Assembly: GCF_039645585.1 (NCBI RefSeq) | Contig: NZ_CP147915.1 | Span: forward strand, 1,984,001-2,048,000 | Source: Sulfurimonas sp. HSL-1656 | GTDB lineage: Bacteria; Campylobacterota; Campylobacteria; Campylobacterales; Sulfurimonadaceae | Direction: 5' to 3' | DNA: 64,000 nt | Shown here: positions 54,290 to 63,060 of the stretch, in pieces | How the letters are laid out: each line of letters begins with the position of its first letter | Numbering within the stretch: the stretch's first letter is position 1 | Made by a program: the position numbers and the translations under genes | Notes under the pieces: generated by a model | The model's database searches: none | What the model saw: the letters and a program-made list of their open reading frames with translations, nothing else | Told to the model about the DNA's origin: nothing

Positions 54290-55564
54290 TTATTTCAGCA
54301 GCCAGACTTCGATACGGCGGTTTGCCGCGCGCCCTTCTGCCGTACCGTTATCGGCGATCGGCTGGGACTCGCCTTTGCCTTCAACAATAATACGGTCTTC
54401 GGCGATACCGTTGGCGATCAGGAGGGTTCTGACGCTGTTCGCACGCGCTTCGGAAAGCCCCTGGTTGTATTTATCGGAACCGCGGCTGTCCGTATGGCCG
54501 AGGATCTTCACGTTGTATGACGGGCTCTCCTTGAGGAAGTCTGCGAATTCCACGACTTTGCCTTCAGAGTCTTTTTCGATGACCGCCGAGGCCGTTTCAT
54601 AACGGATCTTCAGGGTCTTGACAACAGGGCAGCCAACCATATCGACTTTGAAGCCTTCGGGCGTATTCGGGCAGTTGTCTTTCAGGTCGCTGACGCCGTC
54701 GCCGTCGGAGTCGACCGCACAGCCCAATTCGTCCACGCTGGCACCCTTCGGCGTATTGGGGCACTTGTCGGAAGCGTCGACAACACCGTCTTTGTCGCCG
54801 TCAAGCTGGCAACCCATCGCATCGACCGTCGCACCGGCCGGTGTATCCGGGCATTTGTCCGACGCATCGGCCACACCGTCTTTGTCGCTGTCGAGCGGGC
54901 AGCCGCTTGCATCAACGGTCACACCGGCAGCGGTACCCGGGCATTTGTCCGCGTCATCGGCGACACCGTCGTTATCACTGTCTGACGGAGCCGCGGCGAC
55001 CGCGGGTGCCGGTTCCGGTGCAGGTTCGGCAGCCGGTTCGGAAGCACCGAAACTGATGGTGAAACCGACGAGGGCCGCCAGGTTGTTATCCCAGCGGTCG
55101 TCGTTGTATTTGAGCATGTAAAGCGCTTCGGCTTTGAGGGCAAGCATCTCGGTGAGCGGGAACTTGAAGCCCAGGCCGGCATCGGCCATGACGCTGTCTT
55201 CGTTGTCGTACATATCTTCCGTCATATTCTCATACCCAAGACCGATCTTCATGAACGGGATCGCCGAACCCAGCGGCGCGTATTCATGAACGGCGTTGAG
55301 CATCACACGGGTGATCGTCGTCTCATCCGGACCCGGTTTGTAGTCGGCATCCGGCGAGTAGAGCACCGCCAGTTCCGGTTTGATACTGTCAAAAATCCCG
55401 TTAAACTGGAACTCGGCACCCACGGTACCTTCTTGTTTCAGGTTAAGGTTGCCTTCCGGCCAGACCACACCGAACAGCGGCGTGACCTCATAATCCGCTG
55501 CAGCGGCGGACGTTGCAAGTACCGCCGCAGTCACGGCAGATGTAATCAATCCAATTTTGCGCAT
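54290..55564 (-). CDS. OmpA-family outer-membrane protein with thrombospondin type 3 repeats
   Basis: A 424-residue protein linking the outer membrane to peptidoglycan. Signal peptide about 1-22 (ending SAAAA), an eight-strand barrel-like domain about 23-180, and a Pro/Glu/Ala hinge (PAAEPAPEPAPA). Four Ca2+-binding type 3 repeats follow at about 200-305, each with D-x-D-x-DG-V-x-D and a Cys pair (DADKCPGT...GCPL). The C-terminal OmpA domain (about 320-424, ILGHTDSRGSDKYNQGLSE, RRIEVWLLK) binds diaminopimelate. The start at 55564 has aaaggagaaata upstream. Its own promoter lies about 65 bases upstream. Confidence 0.94.
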   Translation of the reverse strand: MRKIGLITSAVTAAVLATSAAAADYEVTPLFGVVWPEGNLNLKQEGTVGAEFQFNGIFDSIKPELAVLYSPDADYKPGPDETTITRVMLNAVHEYAPLGSAIPFMKIGLGYENMTEDMYDNEDSVMADAGLGFKFPLTEMLALKAEALYMLKYNDDRWDNNLAALVGFTISFGASEPAAEPAPEPAPAVAAAPSDSDNDGVADDADKCPGTAAGVTVDASGCPLDSDKDGVADASDKCPDTPAGATVDAMGCQLDGDKDGVVDASDKCPNTPKGASVDELGCAVDSDGDGVSDLKDNCPNTPEGFKVDMVGCPVVKTLKIRYETASAVIEKDSEGKVVEFADFLKESPSYNVKILGHTDSRGSDKYNQGLSEARANSVRTLLIANGIAEDRIIVEGKGESQPIADNGTAEGRAANRRIEVWLLK

Positions 55565-55628
55565 TATTTCTCCTTTGTTTATAACGGAATTTCCCCTCAC
55601 TTCATGGAAAACCCGTCATCTTGGCTGC

Positions 55629-55634
55629 ATTATA
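55629..55634 (-). promoter_or_regulatory. -10 box (TATAAT) for the OmpA-family gene
   Basis: Minus-strand GCTATAAT about 65 bases before the ATG at 55564. Confidence 0.5.
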
Positions 55635-55770
55635 GCACGTCAAATTCTCATCATTAATGACAAAAACGGAAAATTTGATAGATATTTGATACAAAGAGGA
55701 TACAAAAAGGAAAAAGGAGTTAAGAAGAGGGGTTACTGCGGCAGGTGGCCCGGCCCGACGGCCGCGCTTT

Positions 55771-57321
55771 CTATTCCCACTCGATCGTTGCGGGCGGCTT
55801 GGAGCTGATGTCGTAGACGACGCGGTTGATCCCGTCGACTTCGTTGATGATACGGCGGCTGATACGCTCGAGCAGGTCGTGCGGGAGGTGTGCGAAAGTC
55901 GCTGTCATCCCGTCCACCGCTTCGACGACGCGGACACAGACGGTGTTGTCATAGGTACGGTTATCCCCCATGACGCCGACGCTCTTGACGTTGAGCAGAA
56001 CGGCAAACGCCTGCCAGGTACGGGTATAGTAGCCGCTCGCCTTGAGCTCGTCGAGCAGAATGACGTCCGCTTCGCGCAGGAGATTGAGGTCCGGTTTGTT
56101 GACGTCGCCCATGATACGGATCGCCAGGCCAGGTCCCGGGAACGGATGGCGGTTGATCATGGATTCCGGGAGTCCCAGTTCACGGCCGAGCTTGCGGACT
56201 TCGTCTTTGAAGAGTTCGCGCAGCGGCTCGATCAGCTCGAAGTCCATCCAGTCGGGCAGTCCACCGACATTGTGGTGGGACTTGATCGTCTCGGAAGGTC
56301 CTTTGACGGAAACGGACTCGATGACGTCGGGGTAAAGGGTCCCCTGTGCGAGGAACTTGATGCCGGAGTGCTTTTTGGCCTCGGCTTCGAAAACTTCGAT
56401 GAAGGTGTGTCCGATCGTTTTGCGTTTCGTCTCCGGGTCGGTGACGCCCGCCAGACGCTCCAGGAAGAGCTCGGAAGCGTCCGCAACGACAAGGGGGACT
56501 TTCAGGTTGACCTTGAAGACCTCCTCGACCTGTTCGCGCTCGCCCTTGCGCAGCAGCCCGTTATCGACAAAGACCGGGATCAGCTGGTCGCCGATCGCTT
56601 CGTACAGAAGCGCCGCGACGACGGAGGAGTCTACCCCGCCGGAGAGTCCGCAGAGGACCTTGCCCCCGCCGACCTGCTCTTTGATCTTCGCGATCTGCTC
56701 TTTAAGGAAGTGGCCCATGTCCCACTTCTCGGTCACGCCGCAGATCTTGCGCGCGAAGTTGCGCAGCATGAGGTAACCCTCTTCACTGTGCTGTACTTCC
56801 GGGTGGTACTGCATGGCGTAGACGCGTTTCTCCTCGTTCGCGATCGCCGCGTAGGGGGAGTTGTCGGAGTAGGCAACCGGTGCGAAGCCTTCCGGCAGAA
56901 CATCAACACGGTCGCTGTGGCTCATCCAGACGACACGGCCGTTCTCGCACGATTCGAACAGCGGGGAGACATTACCGTGCTCCTCGTTGATATAGAGTTC
57001 CGCCTTCCCGTATTCGTGGTGATCGGAACGGATAACCGAACCGCCGAAATCGACGGCGATGCGCTGCATCCCGTAGCAGATCCCCATCACGGGGAGACCG
57101 AGGTCATAGATCGCCTTGTCCACTTCGTAGGCGTCTTTGTCGTAAACCGATGCCGGACCGCCGCTCAGGATAATCCCCTTGGGGTTTTTCGCGGTAATCT
57201 CATCGACTTTGGTGAAGTAGGGAACAATTTCACAGTAGATGCGTTCCTCGCGCAGGCGGCGCGCAATAAGCTGCGTGTACTGTGATCCGAAATCCAGTAC
57301 GATAATGCTGACGTCTTTCAC
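55771..57321 (-). CDS. guaA: GMP synthase (glutamine-hydrolysing)
   Basis: Converts XMP to GMP. It has 516 residues. The N-terminal class I glutamine amidotransferase has its nucleophile in GICYGMQ (about residue 82) and the HPE of [11 protein letters not shown]. The PPi-loop ATPase domain has [13 protein letters not shown] (about 230). The C-terminal dimerisation domain ends in IEWE as in other GuaA proteins. It lies about 125 bases after nhaD on the same strand. Confidence 0.97.
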   Translation of the reverse strand: MKDVSIIVLDFGSQYTQLIARRLREERIYCEIVPYFTKVDEITAKNPKGIILSGGPASVYDKDAYEVDKAIYDLGLPVMGICYGMQRIAVDFGGSVIRSDHHEYGKAELYINEEHGNVSPLFESCENGRVVWMSHSDRVDVLPEGFAPVAYSDNSPYAAIANEEKRVYAMQYHPEVQHSEEGYLMLRNFARKICGVTEKWDMGHFLKEQIAKIKEQVGGGKVLCGLSGGVDSSVVAALLYEAIGDQLIPVFVDNGLLRKGEREQVEEVFKVNLKVPLVVADASELFLERLAGVTDPETKRKTIGHTFIEVFEAEAKKHSGIKFLAQGTLYPDVIESVSVKGPSETIKSHHNVGGLPDWMDFELIEPLRELFKDEVRKLGRELGLPESMINRHPFPGPGLAIRIMGDVNKPDLNLLREADVILLDELKASGYYTRTWQAFAVLLNVKSVGVMGDNRTYDNTVCVRVVEAVDGMTATFAHLPHDLLERISRRIINEVDGINRVVYDISSKPPATIEWE

Positions 57322-57445
57322 GGTAAGACCTTTATGAATGGTGATTGGTTATGGAAGGATAGCTTAAAAGGGGTTAGAATTGGGTTAGTGTCGGGCAGTG
57401 CGCCGGAGGGGTGATCCGCCCCGGGAGGCAGTGCCGAAAAGCGGC

Positions 57446-58753
57446 TTAGTACAGCCCGAGGATCTCGAACTGGACGTACCAGAGCGCCAGAGAGAGAAGA
57501 TAGCCGGCCAGGATCGTCCAGGCGTACTTCATATGCGCGCCGAAGGTGTAGATCCCGCGCAGACGCCCCATGACGCCGACGCCGGCCGCGGAACCGAAGC
57601 TGATAAGGCTCCCGCCGATCCCCGCCGTCATCGTCACGAGCATCCACTGGTCCAGCCCCATCTCCGGGCTCGCTTTGAGGATCGCGCTCATCACCGGGAC
57701 GTTGTCGACGATCGCCGAGAGGAACCCGACACCGATATTCGACGCCGTTGCGCCGATCACGCCGTAGAGGTCGTGGATATAGTTCAGGAATCCGACATAG
57801 TGCAGCGCACCGACGGCGGAAAGGATCCCGAAAAAGAAAAGCAGCGTATCGTTCTCGATCTTCTGCATATTGACGAAGATATCGAAAGAGTCCCGCTGCT
57901 GCTTCGTCAGACGGAAAGAGTAGAGCTTCAGGAGCGCCAGACCGAAGACCATACCCCACATCGCCGGGAAGTGGAAAAACTGGTGCCCGAGCACCGCGAT
58001 AACGATCGTGGCAGCGCCGAGGTAGACGACGGTCATCCCGCCGTCGCGTATCTGCGGTGCCGCTTCCGTGCTGGCATCAAACGCCGGCGCACCCGCAGGC
58101 ACGAAACGGGCGAGCAGCCACGCCGTCAGAACCCAGCCCCCGATGGAGGGGACGAAGAGGAAAAGGAAGTCCACAAACTCGCCCTTCTGCGCCGTCCACG
58201 CCATGAGCGTCGTAATGTCGCCGAAGGGGCTCCAGGCGCCGCCGGCGTTGGCCGCCACGACGATGTTGATCGCCCCCGGTACGAGGAACTTGTGGTTGTC
58301 GCGGTCGATCGTAAAGAGGACGGTCGAGAGGATCAGTGCCGTCGTGAGGTTGTCCGCCACCGGGGAGATGAAGAACGCCAGCAGCCCCGTCAGCCAGAAC
58401 AGCTTTTTGTAGCTGTAGCCCTTGGAAACGAGCTTGTATTTCAGCACGTCGAAGACGCCCCGTTCGATCAGGGTTTCGATAAAGGTCATCGCCACGAACA
58501 GGAAGAAGAAGATCTCCGCAATCTCTTCGATCAGGGTGCGCATCTCGTCATGCAGCGGGTCCGGGGAGAGCCCGTTGAGCGCATAGTAGATCCCGATCAG
58601 CATAAACGAGAATGTCCCGATGAACAGCGCCGGCTTGGCCTTGTTCAACTCATATTTTTCTTCCGTCGCAATAAAATAGTAGCCGATGATAAAGACGGCC
58701 AGTACGGCGATCCCGACCCACGTCGAGGTCAGATCAAGCATGGTATCATGCAT
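57446..58753 (-). CDS. nhaD: Na+/H+ antiporter NhaD
   Basis: Inner-membrane Na+/H+ exchanger of 435 residues and about 12 helices. Family blocks are FFLFVAMTFIETLIERGVFDVL, ISPVADNLTTALILS (with conserved Asp-Asn) and NAGGAWSPFGDITTLMAW. NhaD is typical of marine and haloalkaliphilic bacteria, fitting a saline habitat. A gggag ribosome site precedes the ATG at 58753. The function is likely pH and sodium homeostasis. Confidence 0.93.
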   Translation of the reverse strand: MHDTMLDLTSTWVGIAVLAVFIIGYYFIATEEKYELNKAKPALFIGTFSFMLIGIYYALNGLSPDPLHDEMRTLIEEIAEIFFFLFVAMTFIETLIERGVFDVLKYKLVSKGYSYKKLFWLTGLLAFFISPVADNLTTALILSTVLFTIDRDNHKFLVPGAINIVVAANAGGAWSPFGDITTLMAWTAQKGEFVDFLFLFVPSIGGWVLTAWLLARFVPAGAPAFDASTEAAPQIRDGGMTVVYLGAATIVIAVLGHQFFHFPAMWGMVFGLALLKLYSFRLTKQQRDSFDIFVNMQKIENDTLLFFFGILSAVGALHYVGFLNYIHDLYGVIGATASNIGVGFLSAIVDNVPVMSAILKASPEMGLDQWMLVTMTAGIGGSLISFGSAAGVGVMGRLRGIYTFGAHMKYAWTILAGYLLSLALWYVQFEILGLY

Positions 58754-58803
58754 ATAAAACTCCCAATTGAAATATATCCTACACCTCCGACGGTGTCATA
58801 AAC

Positions 58804-60243
58804 TCAGTTTTCGCGGTAATGGACCCCGACCGATTCTTCCCTGGCCAGCGCCGCGCGGACGATCTCGTGCGCCGTCATCAGACGCAGCCGAAGCATCCGG
58901 CCGATCGGGGAAGCGAGCATGGCGTCGATTTCGCCCAGTGCTTCCTGGAGCCCTTCCGTTGTCCGGACAATGGAAACGTGTTTCCACATTATACGGCGCA
59001 GCTGCTCCTTTTTCTCTTTGTCCCCCTCGACGAACAGGGCATCATCCCCCGGTGTAAAAGGCGTGGAGCAGTGGGTACCGGACTCACCCAGCAGCACCGC
59101 GGTCGCGCGTTTGGCGAAGACCAGCCCCTCCAGCAGCGAGTTGCTCGCCAGCCGGTTGGCGCCGTGCACCCCCGTCGACGCCGCTTCGCCGATGGCATAG
59201 AGCCCTTTGACGCCGGCGACATGGCCGTCGAGATCCGTCTTGATCCCGCCGATGGCGTAGTGAAACGCCGGGGAGACCGGCACCCGGTCCTTGGGGACGT
59301 CAAAGCCCATATCCCGCAGGTTGGCGCTGATGTTCGGGAAACGCTTGTGGAAATAGGCCGGGTCGAACTCCCGGAAGGAGAGGTAAATCTGCTTTTTCGT
59401 CTTACGGCGGTAGTCGAAAAGTGCCCGGCTGACGATGTCGCGGGGCGCGAGTTCGCCCCGGGGGTCGTAGTCGAAAAGGAAACGGTAGCCGTCTTCGTCC
59501 TCGACCTGCGCCCCTTCGCCCCGCAGGGCCTCGCTGAGCAGCTGTTTCTGCACCGACTGGTTACCGAGGTAGACCGTCGGGTGGAACTGCATCATCTCCA
59601 TGTTTTCAAGCGCGATCCCTTTTTCGGCGCAGATCCCCTGGATATCGCCGCTGATGCTGTAGGCGTTCGTATGGAAACGGTAGAGCGAGCCCACCCCGCC
59701 GCTGGCCAGGATGACCTGGTGCGCGAGGATCACCTTGCGTTCGCCCTTGTAAACGACTTCGACCCCGCAGATCTTCCCCGCTTCGATCAGAAAGTCGATG
59801 ACCGTGGCGTTGGCCAGCATGGGATGGGGGTTGTTCATCAGCAGAAAGTGGTGCAGGTGCCGCCCCGTCGCATCACCGCCCGCGTGCAGAATGCGGTCGG
59901 CGGAGTGCGCCGCCTCCTTGGTGTAAAGCAGACGGCCGTCCTCGGCGGTATCGAATTTGAAACCGCGCGCCATCAGATCCCTGACGACTTCCTGCGACGT
60001 TTCGCTCAGTACCCGGACGGCTTCCTCGTTACACATCCCCGCCCCGGCTTCGAGGGTGTCTTTGATGTGAATCGGGATGTCGGCATCGTTGCGTGCCGTC
60101 GTCACCCCGCCCTGGGCGTAATAGGTATTGCACTCCCAGGGGCGGGTCTTGTTGATGAGAAGTACTTTTTTATCGGTGGGAATGTTCAGCGCGGCGTAGA
60201 GTCCGGCGACCCCGGCACCGATGATGAGGATGTCATACTGCAT
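58804..60243 (-). CDS. nadB: L-aspartate oxidase
   Basis: First step of NAD synthesis, oxidising L-aspartate to iminoaspartate with FAD. It has 479 residues, shorter than E. coli NadB (540), which is common in this phylum. The FAD start is YDILIIGAGVAGLYAA; the succinate-dehydrogenase-like motif is YAQGGVTTA; the substrate region ASNSLLEGLVFAKRA is present. The start at 60243 follows aaaggtgcgttg; 48 upstream in-frame codons are antisense-like and rejected. nadA and nadC are not in the window. Confidence 0.93.
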   Translation of the reverse strand: MQYDILIIGAGVAGLYAALNIPTDKKVLLINKTRPWECNTYYAQGGVTTARNDADIPIHIKDTLEAGAGMCNEEAVRVLSETSQEVVRDLMARGFKFDTAEDGRLLYTKEAAHSADRILHAGGDATGRHLHHFLLMNNPHPMLANATVIDFLIEAGKICGVEVVYKGERKVILAHQVILASGGVGSLYRFHTNAYSISGDIQGICAEKGIALENMEMMQFHPTVYLGNQSVQKQLLSEALRGEGAQVEDEDGYRFLFDYDPRGELAPRDIVSRALFDYRRKTKKQIYLSFREFDPAYFHKRFPNISANLRDMGFDVPKDRVPVSPAFHYAIGGIKTDLDGHVAGVKGLYAIGEAASTGVHGANRLASNSLLEGLVFAKRATAVLLGESGTHCSTPFTPGDDALFVEGDKEKKEQLRRIMWKHVSIVRTTEGLQEALGEIDAMLASPIGRMLRLRLMTAHEIVRAALAREESVGVHYREN

Positions 60244-60320
60244 CAACGCACCTTTTGCGGGGCTTCGTAATAGGGGTCGCCCTTGTAGCCGCATCCAGTA
60301 AGGCTTAACAGGCAAACCGC

Positions 60321-60326
60321 TATAAT
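60321..60326 (+). promoter_or_regulatory. -10 box (CGCTATAAT) before the DUF721-like gene
   Basis: TATAAT ends 6 bases before the ATG at 60333, with no ribosome site, predicting a leaderless transcript. Confidence 0.55.
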
Positions 60327-60332
60327 CATCAT

Positions 60333-60797
60333 ATGAAAAATGCTTCGCATATTCTCGCTTCGCTGCGGCAAAAGCCGTCGTTTTCAAAATTGGCGCGCTT
60401 TGAGTGCATCCGCCGCATCCAGGGGCTTTTCCCCCCGCATCTGCAGCGGCTCGTACGGTACGGCTATTTTCACAACAATATACTCTATTTTGTGCTCAGC
60501 CATCCGGGCGCCAAACAGGAGTTCGATAATATCATTGCCTCGATTAAAGCCCCTTTAAGACAGTACACCCCGCCGGAGTGCCGGGAGTGCCCCCCTGAGG
60601 ATATCCGTGCCTTCGTCACCCACCGTATCCAGCCCGCGAGTACCGAGGATGCAGGGCTTCTGCGCCAAAGCGAGGCCCACTATACCGAACGCTCCGAGGG
60701 GGCATTCTCCAACGATACGCACCACCCCGAACTGCACCGCCTTATCGAACGGATCAGAGAACACGTCCATGCTCGAACAGATTCAGAACCTGCCTGA
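60333..60797 (+). CDS. DUF721/DciA-like protein
   Basis: A 154-residue protein. The pattern HLQRLVRYGYFHNNILYFVLSHPGAKQEFDNII resembles DUF721 (DciA-like) proteins, which in other bacteria help load the replicative helicase. The match is by eye only. The C-terminal 50 residues are polar and His-rich (DTHHPELHRLIERIREHVHA). The start at 60333 is set by a leaderless promoter. The 3' end overlaps uvrC by 29 bases. Confidence 0.6.
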   Translation: MKNASHILASLRQKPSFSKLARFECIRRIQGLFPPHLQRLVRYGYFHNNILYFVLSHPGAKQEFDNIIASIKAPLRQYTPPECRECPPEDIRAFVTHRIQPASTEDAGLLRQSEAHYTERSEGAFSNDTHHPELHRLIERIREHVHARTDSEPA

Positions 60798-62565
60798 CCG
60801 CCCCGGCGTCTACCACTACTACGACGCCGGCGGCCATCTGCTCTATGTCGGCAAGGCCAAAAGCCTGAAGAAAAGGGTCAAAAGCTATTTCCGCTTCACC
60901 CCCGTACTCGCGCCCAACCCGACCCTCTCCCCCCGTATCCGGAAGATGCTCGGCGAAACGGTCTCGCTGAACTACATCGTCGTCGAAAGCGAACACGACG
61001 CGCTGATCCTGGAGAACTCCCTGATCAAGCAGCTCAAGCCCAAGTACAACATCCTGCTGCGCGACGACAAAACCTACCCCTACATCTACATCAACCGCGC
61101 GCTCCCCTTCCCCCGTTTCGAGATCACGCGCAAGGTCGTCACCGGCAGCCGGATCGAATATTTCGGCCCCTACTCCGTCGGGGCGCGGGACATTCTCGAC
61201 TCCCTCTACGACCTCGTGCCGCTGGTCCAGAAGCAGAGCTGCCTTTCCGGGGGAAAGACCTGCCTCTTCTACCAGATGAAACAGTGTCTCGGCCCCTGCG
61301 AGGGGCTGGTGACGCCCGAAGCCTATGCCGGACTCATCGACGAGGCCAAAGGCCTTATCGACTCGAAACGGAAACTACTTTCCCGGCTGGAAGAGAGAAT
61401 GGCCTTTTACGCCGAAGCGCTGCGCTTTGAGGAGGCCGCCAAGCTGCGTGACCGCATCGACCGTATCGAACGCAGCGAGCAGCTCTCCAAGATCGACCTG
61501 GCCAACGCGGCGGATTACGACATCTTCGCGGTGGCCCACAATGACCGCTACGCCGCTATCGTCCGCCTGTTCATGCGCCGCGGCAAGATCGTCTCCTCCG
61601 CCTTCGATACGATCCGCACGGGCGCCCTTTTCGACCCCGGCGAGCTGTATGAACGCACCCTGCTGGAGTTCTATGTCCACGACCAGCCCCCCATCGTCGC
61701 GCCCATTCTCGTCGCGGACGATTTCGAAACCCGGGACTGGGTCGCGTCGGCACTCTCGAAACATCTCGGGCGCAAGGTGGAGATCCACGCTCCCCAGCGC
61801 GGGGAGAAGCGCAAGGTCATCGATACCGCACGGCTGAACGCCGAAGAGCTGCTGAAAAAGCAGCGGCATACGGGAGCCGAAGCAACGGCCGAAGCCGTGC
61901 AGGCGCTCTGCGGGCTCTCTGCCTTCCCCGAACGCGTCGAGGTCTTTGACAACTCCCACCTCGCCGGCGTTGCCCCCGTCGGTGCGATGATCGTATCGGA
62001 AAAAGGAACGTTCCTCAAAAAGGCCTACCGCCACTATAATCTCGACGCGCGGGACGAGTACGCCCAGATGCGCGAAATGCTGACGCGGCGCATCGAGAGT
62101 TTCGGCGCAAACCCGCCGCCGGACCTCTGGATCATCGACGGGGGCAGGACCCTCCTGCTGCTGGCAACGGACCTCCTCGCCTCGGCGGGGGTCAACCTCG
62201 ACGTCATCGCCGTCAGCAAGGAGAAAATCGACGCCAAGGCACACCGCGCGAAAGGCAAGGCCGCCGACCTGATCCATACCGCTGAAGAGACCTTGCGGCT
62301 GCCGACATCAGACCCCCGTCTGCACTGGGTACAGCGGCTGCGGGACGAAGCCCACCGATTCGCCATCACCTTTCACAAAAAGCAACGGGAAAAAGAAGCA
62401 AAAAGCTCCAATCTGCTGCAGCTCAAGGGAATTTCAGAGGCCAAGATCAAAAAACTTCTCAACCACTACGGCACCTTTGAAGCCGTTTATGCTGCACCGG
62501 AAGAGGAACTCGCCGCACTCCTCAACATCGCCGATGCAAAAATAATCAAAAATAGTTATCGATAA
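60769..62565 (+). CDS. uvrC: Excinuclease ABC subunit C
   Basis: Dual-incision nuclease of nucleotide excision repair. It has 598 residues. The N-terminal GIY-YIG nuclease domain (about 10-90) has PGVYHYYDAGGHLLYVGKAKSL, the UVR domain (about 195-230) EALRFEEAAKLRDRIDR, and the C-terminal RNase H-like endonuclease has FDNSHLAG and IIDGGRTLL. A helix-hairpin-helix pair ends the protein. The start MLEQIQNLPDRPG at 60769 lies inside the upstream gene. Confidence 0.97.
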   Translation: MLEQIQNLPDRPGVYHYYDAGGHLLYVGKAKSLKKRVKSYFRFTPVLAPNPTLSPRIRKMLGETVSLNYIVVESEHDALILENSLIKQLKPKYNILLRDDKTYPYIYINRALPFPRFEITRKVVTGSRIEYFGPYSVGARDILDSLYDLVPLVQKQSCLSGGKTCLFYQMKQCLGPCEGLVTPEAYAGLIDEAKGLIDSKRKLLSRLEERMAFYAEALRFEEAAKLRDRIDRIERSEQLSKIDLANAADYDIFAVAHNDRYAAIVRLFMRRGKIVSSAFDTIRTGALFDPGELYERTLLEFYVHDQPPIVAPILVADDFETRDWVASALSKHLGRKVEIHAPQRGEKRKVIDTARLNAEELLKKQRHTGAEATAEAVQALCGLSAFPERVEVFDNSHLAGVAPVGAMIVSEKGTFLKKAYRHYNLDARDEYAQMREMLTRRIESFGANPPPDLWIIDGGRTLLLLATDLLASAGVNLDVIAVSKEKIDAKAHRAKGKAADLIHTAEETLRLPTSDPRLHWVQRLRDEAHRFAITFHKKQREKEAKSSNLLQLKGISEAKIKKLLNHYGTFEAVYAAPEEELAALLNIADAKIIKNSYR

Positions 62566-62566
62566 G

Positions 62567-62594
62567 TTGCATTTTGCGGTTAATATGCTATATT
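62567..62594 (+). promoter_or_regulatory. Promoter of the PAS protein gene
   Basis: TTGCAT (62567-62572) and TATATT (62589-62594) with a 16-base spacer, starting right after the uvrC stop. Confidence 0.5.
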
Positions 62595-62625
62595 TATCCA
62601 GACACAAATTAAAACAAGGCCGACT

Positions 62626-63045
62626 ATGCAGGTAGTAGAACCGATAGATGAAGAGTTTAAATTCGAAGGCCGTGCGATCGTCAGTGAAACCGATCTGAAT
62701 GGGATCATTACCTTTGCGAACCGGAAATTCTGTGAAATTTCCGGCTATACCAAGGAGGAGCTGATCGGACAGCCGCACAATATTATCCGCCACCCGGATA
62801 TGCCGAAAAAAGCGTTTGAAACCATGTGGAACACGATCAAACAGGGGAATGTGTGGAGCGGTCTCGTCAAGAACCTGCGTAAAGACGGGCGCTACTACTG
62901 GGTCGAAACGACCATCACCCCGATCCAGGACGAGTCCGGAGCGATCACCAAATATGCCGCGGCGCGCAAAGGGGCCAGCGAAACGGCCATCGAAGAGGCC
63001 GAGGCGCTGTACGCGCGCCTGCGCAGCGAAGAAGCAGAATCATAA
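62626..63045 (+). CDS. Single PAS-domain protein (Aer/CetB-like)
   Basis: A 139-residue protein that is mostly one PAS domain (about 17-120). The blocks TFANRKFCEISGYTKEELIGQPHNIIRHPDMPKKAF and WSGLVKNLRKDGRYYWVETTITPI match the FAD-binding Aer-type PAS that acts in energy taxis. In Campylobacter CetB a similar lone PAS protein works with the receptor CetA. No CetA-like gene is in view. It lies 15 bases before the HPt gene, so the two probably form one signalling unit. Confidence 0.88.
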   Translation: MQVVEPIDEEFKFEGRAIVSETDLNGIITFANRKFCEISGYTKEELIGQPHNIIRHPDMPKKAFETMWNTIKQGNVWSGLVKNLRKDGRYYWVETTITPIQDESGAITKYAAARKGASETAIEEAEALYARLRSEEAES

Positions 63046-63060
63046 CGTGAAGGAGGCATT

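Noticed and set aside
54640..54985. Direct repeats resembling a CRISPR array
   Set aside because: They are coding, in frame, and encode thrombospondin type 3 repeats; unit spacing and spacers do not fit CRISPR.
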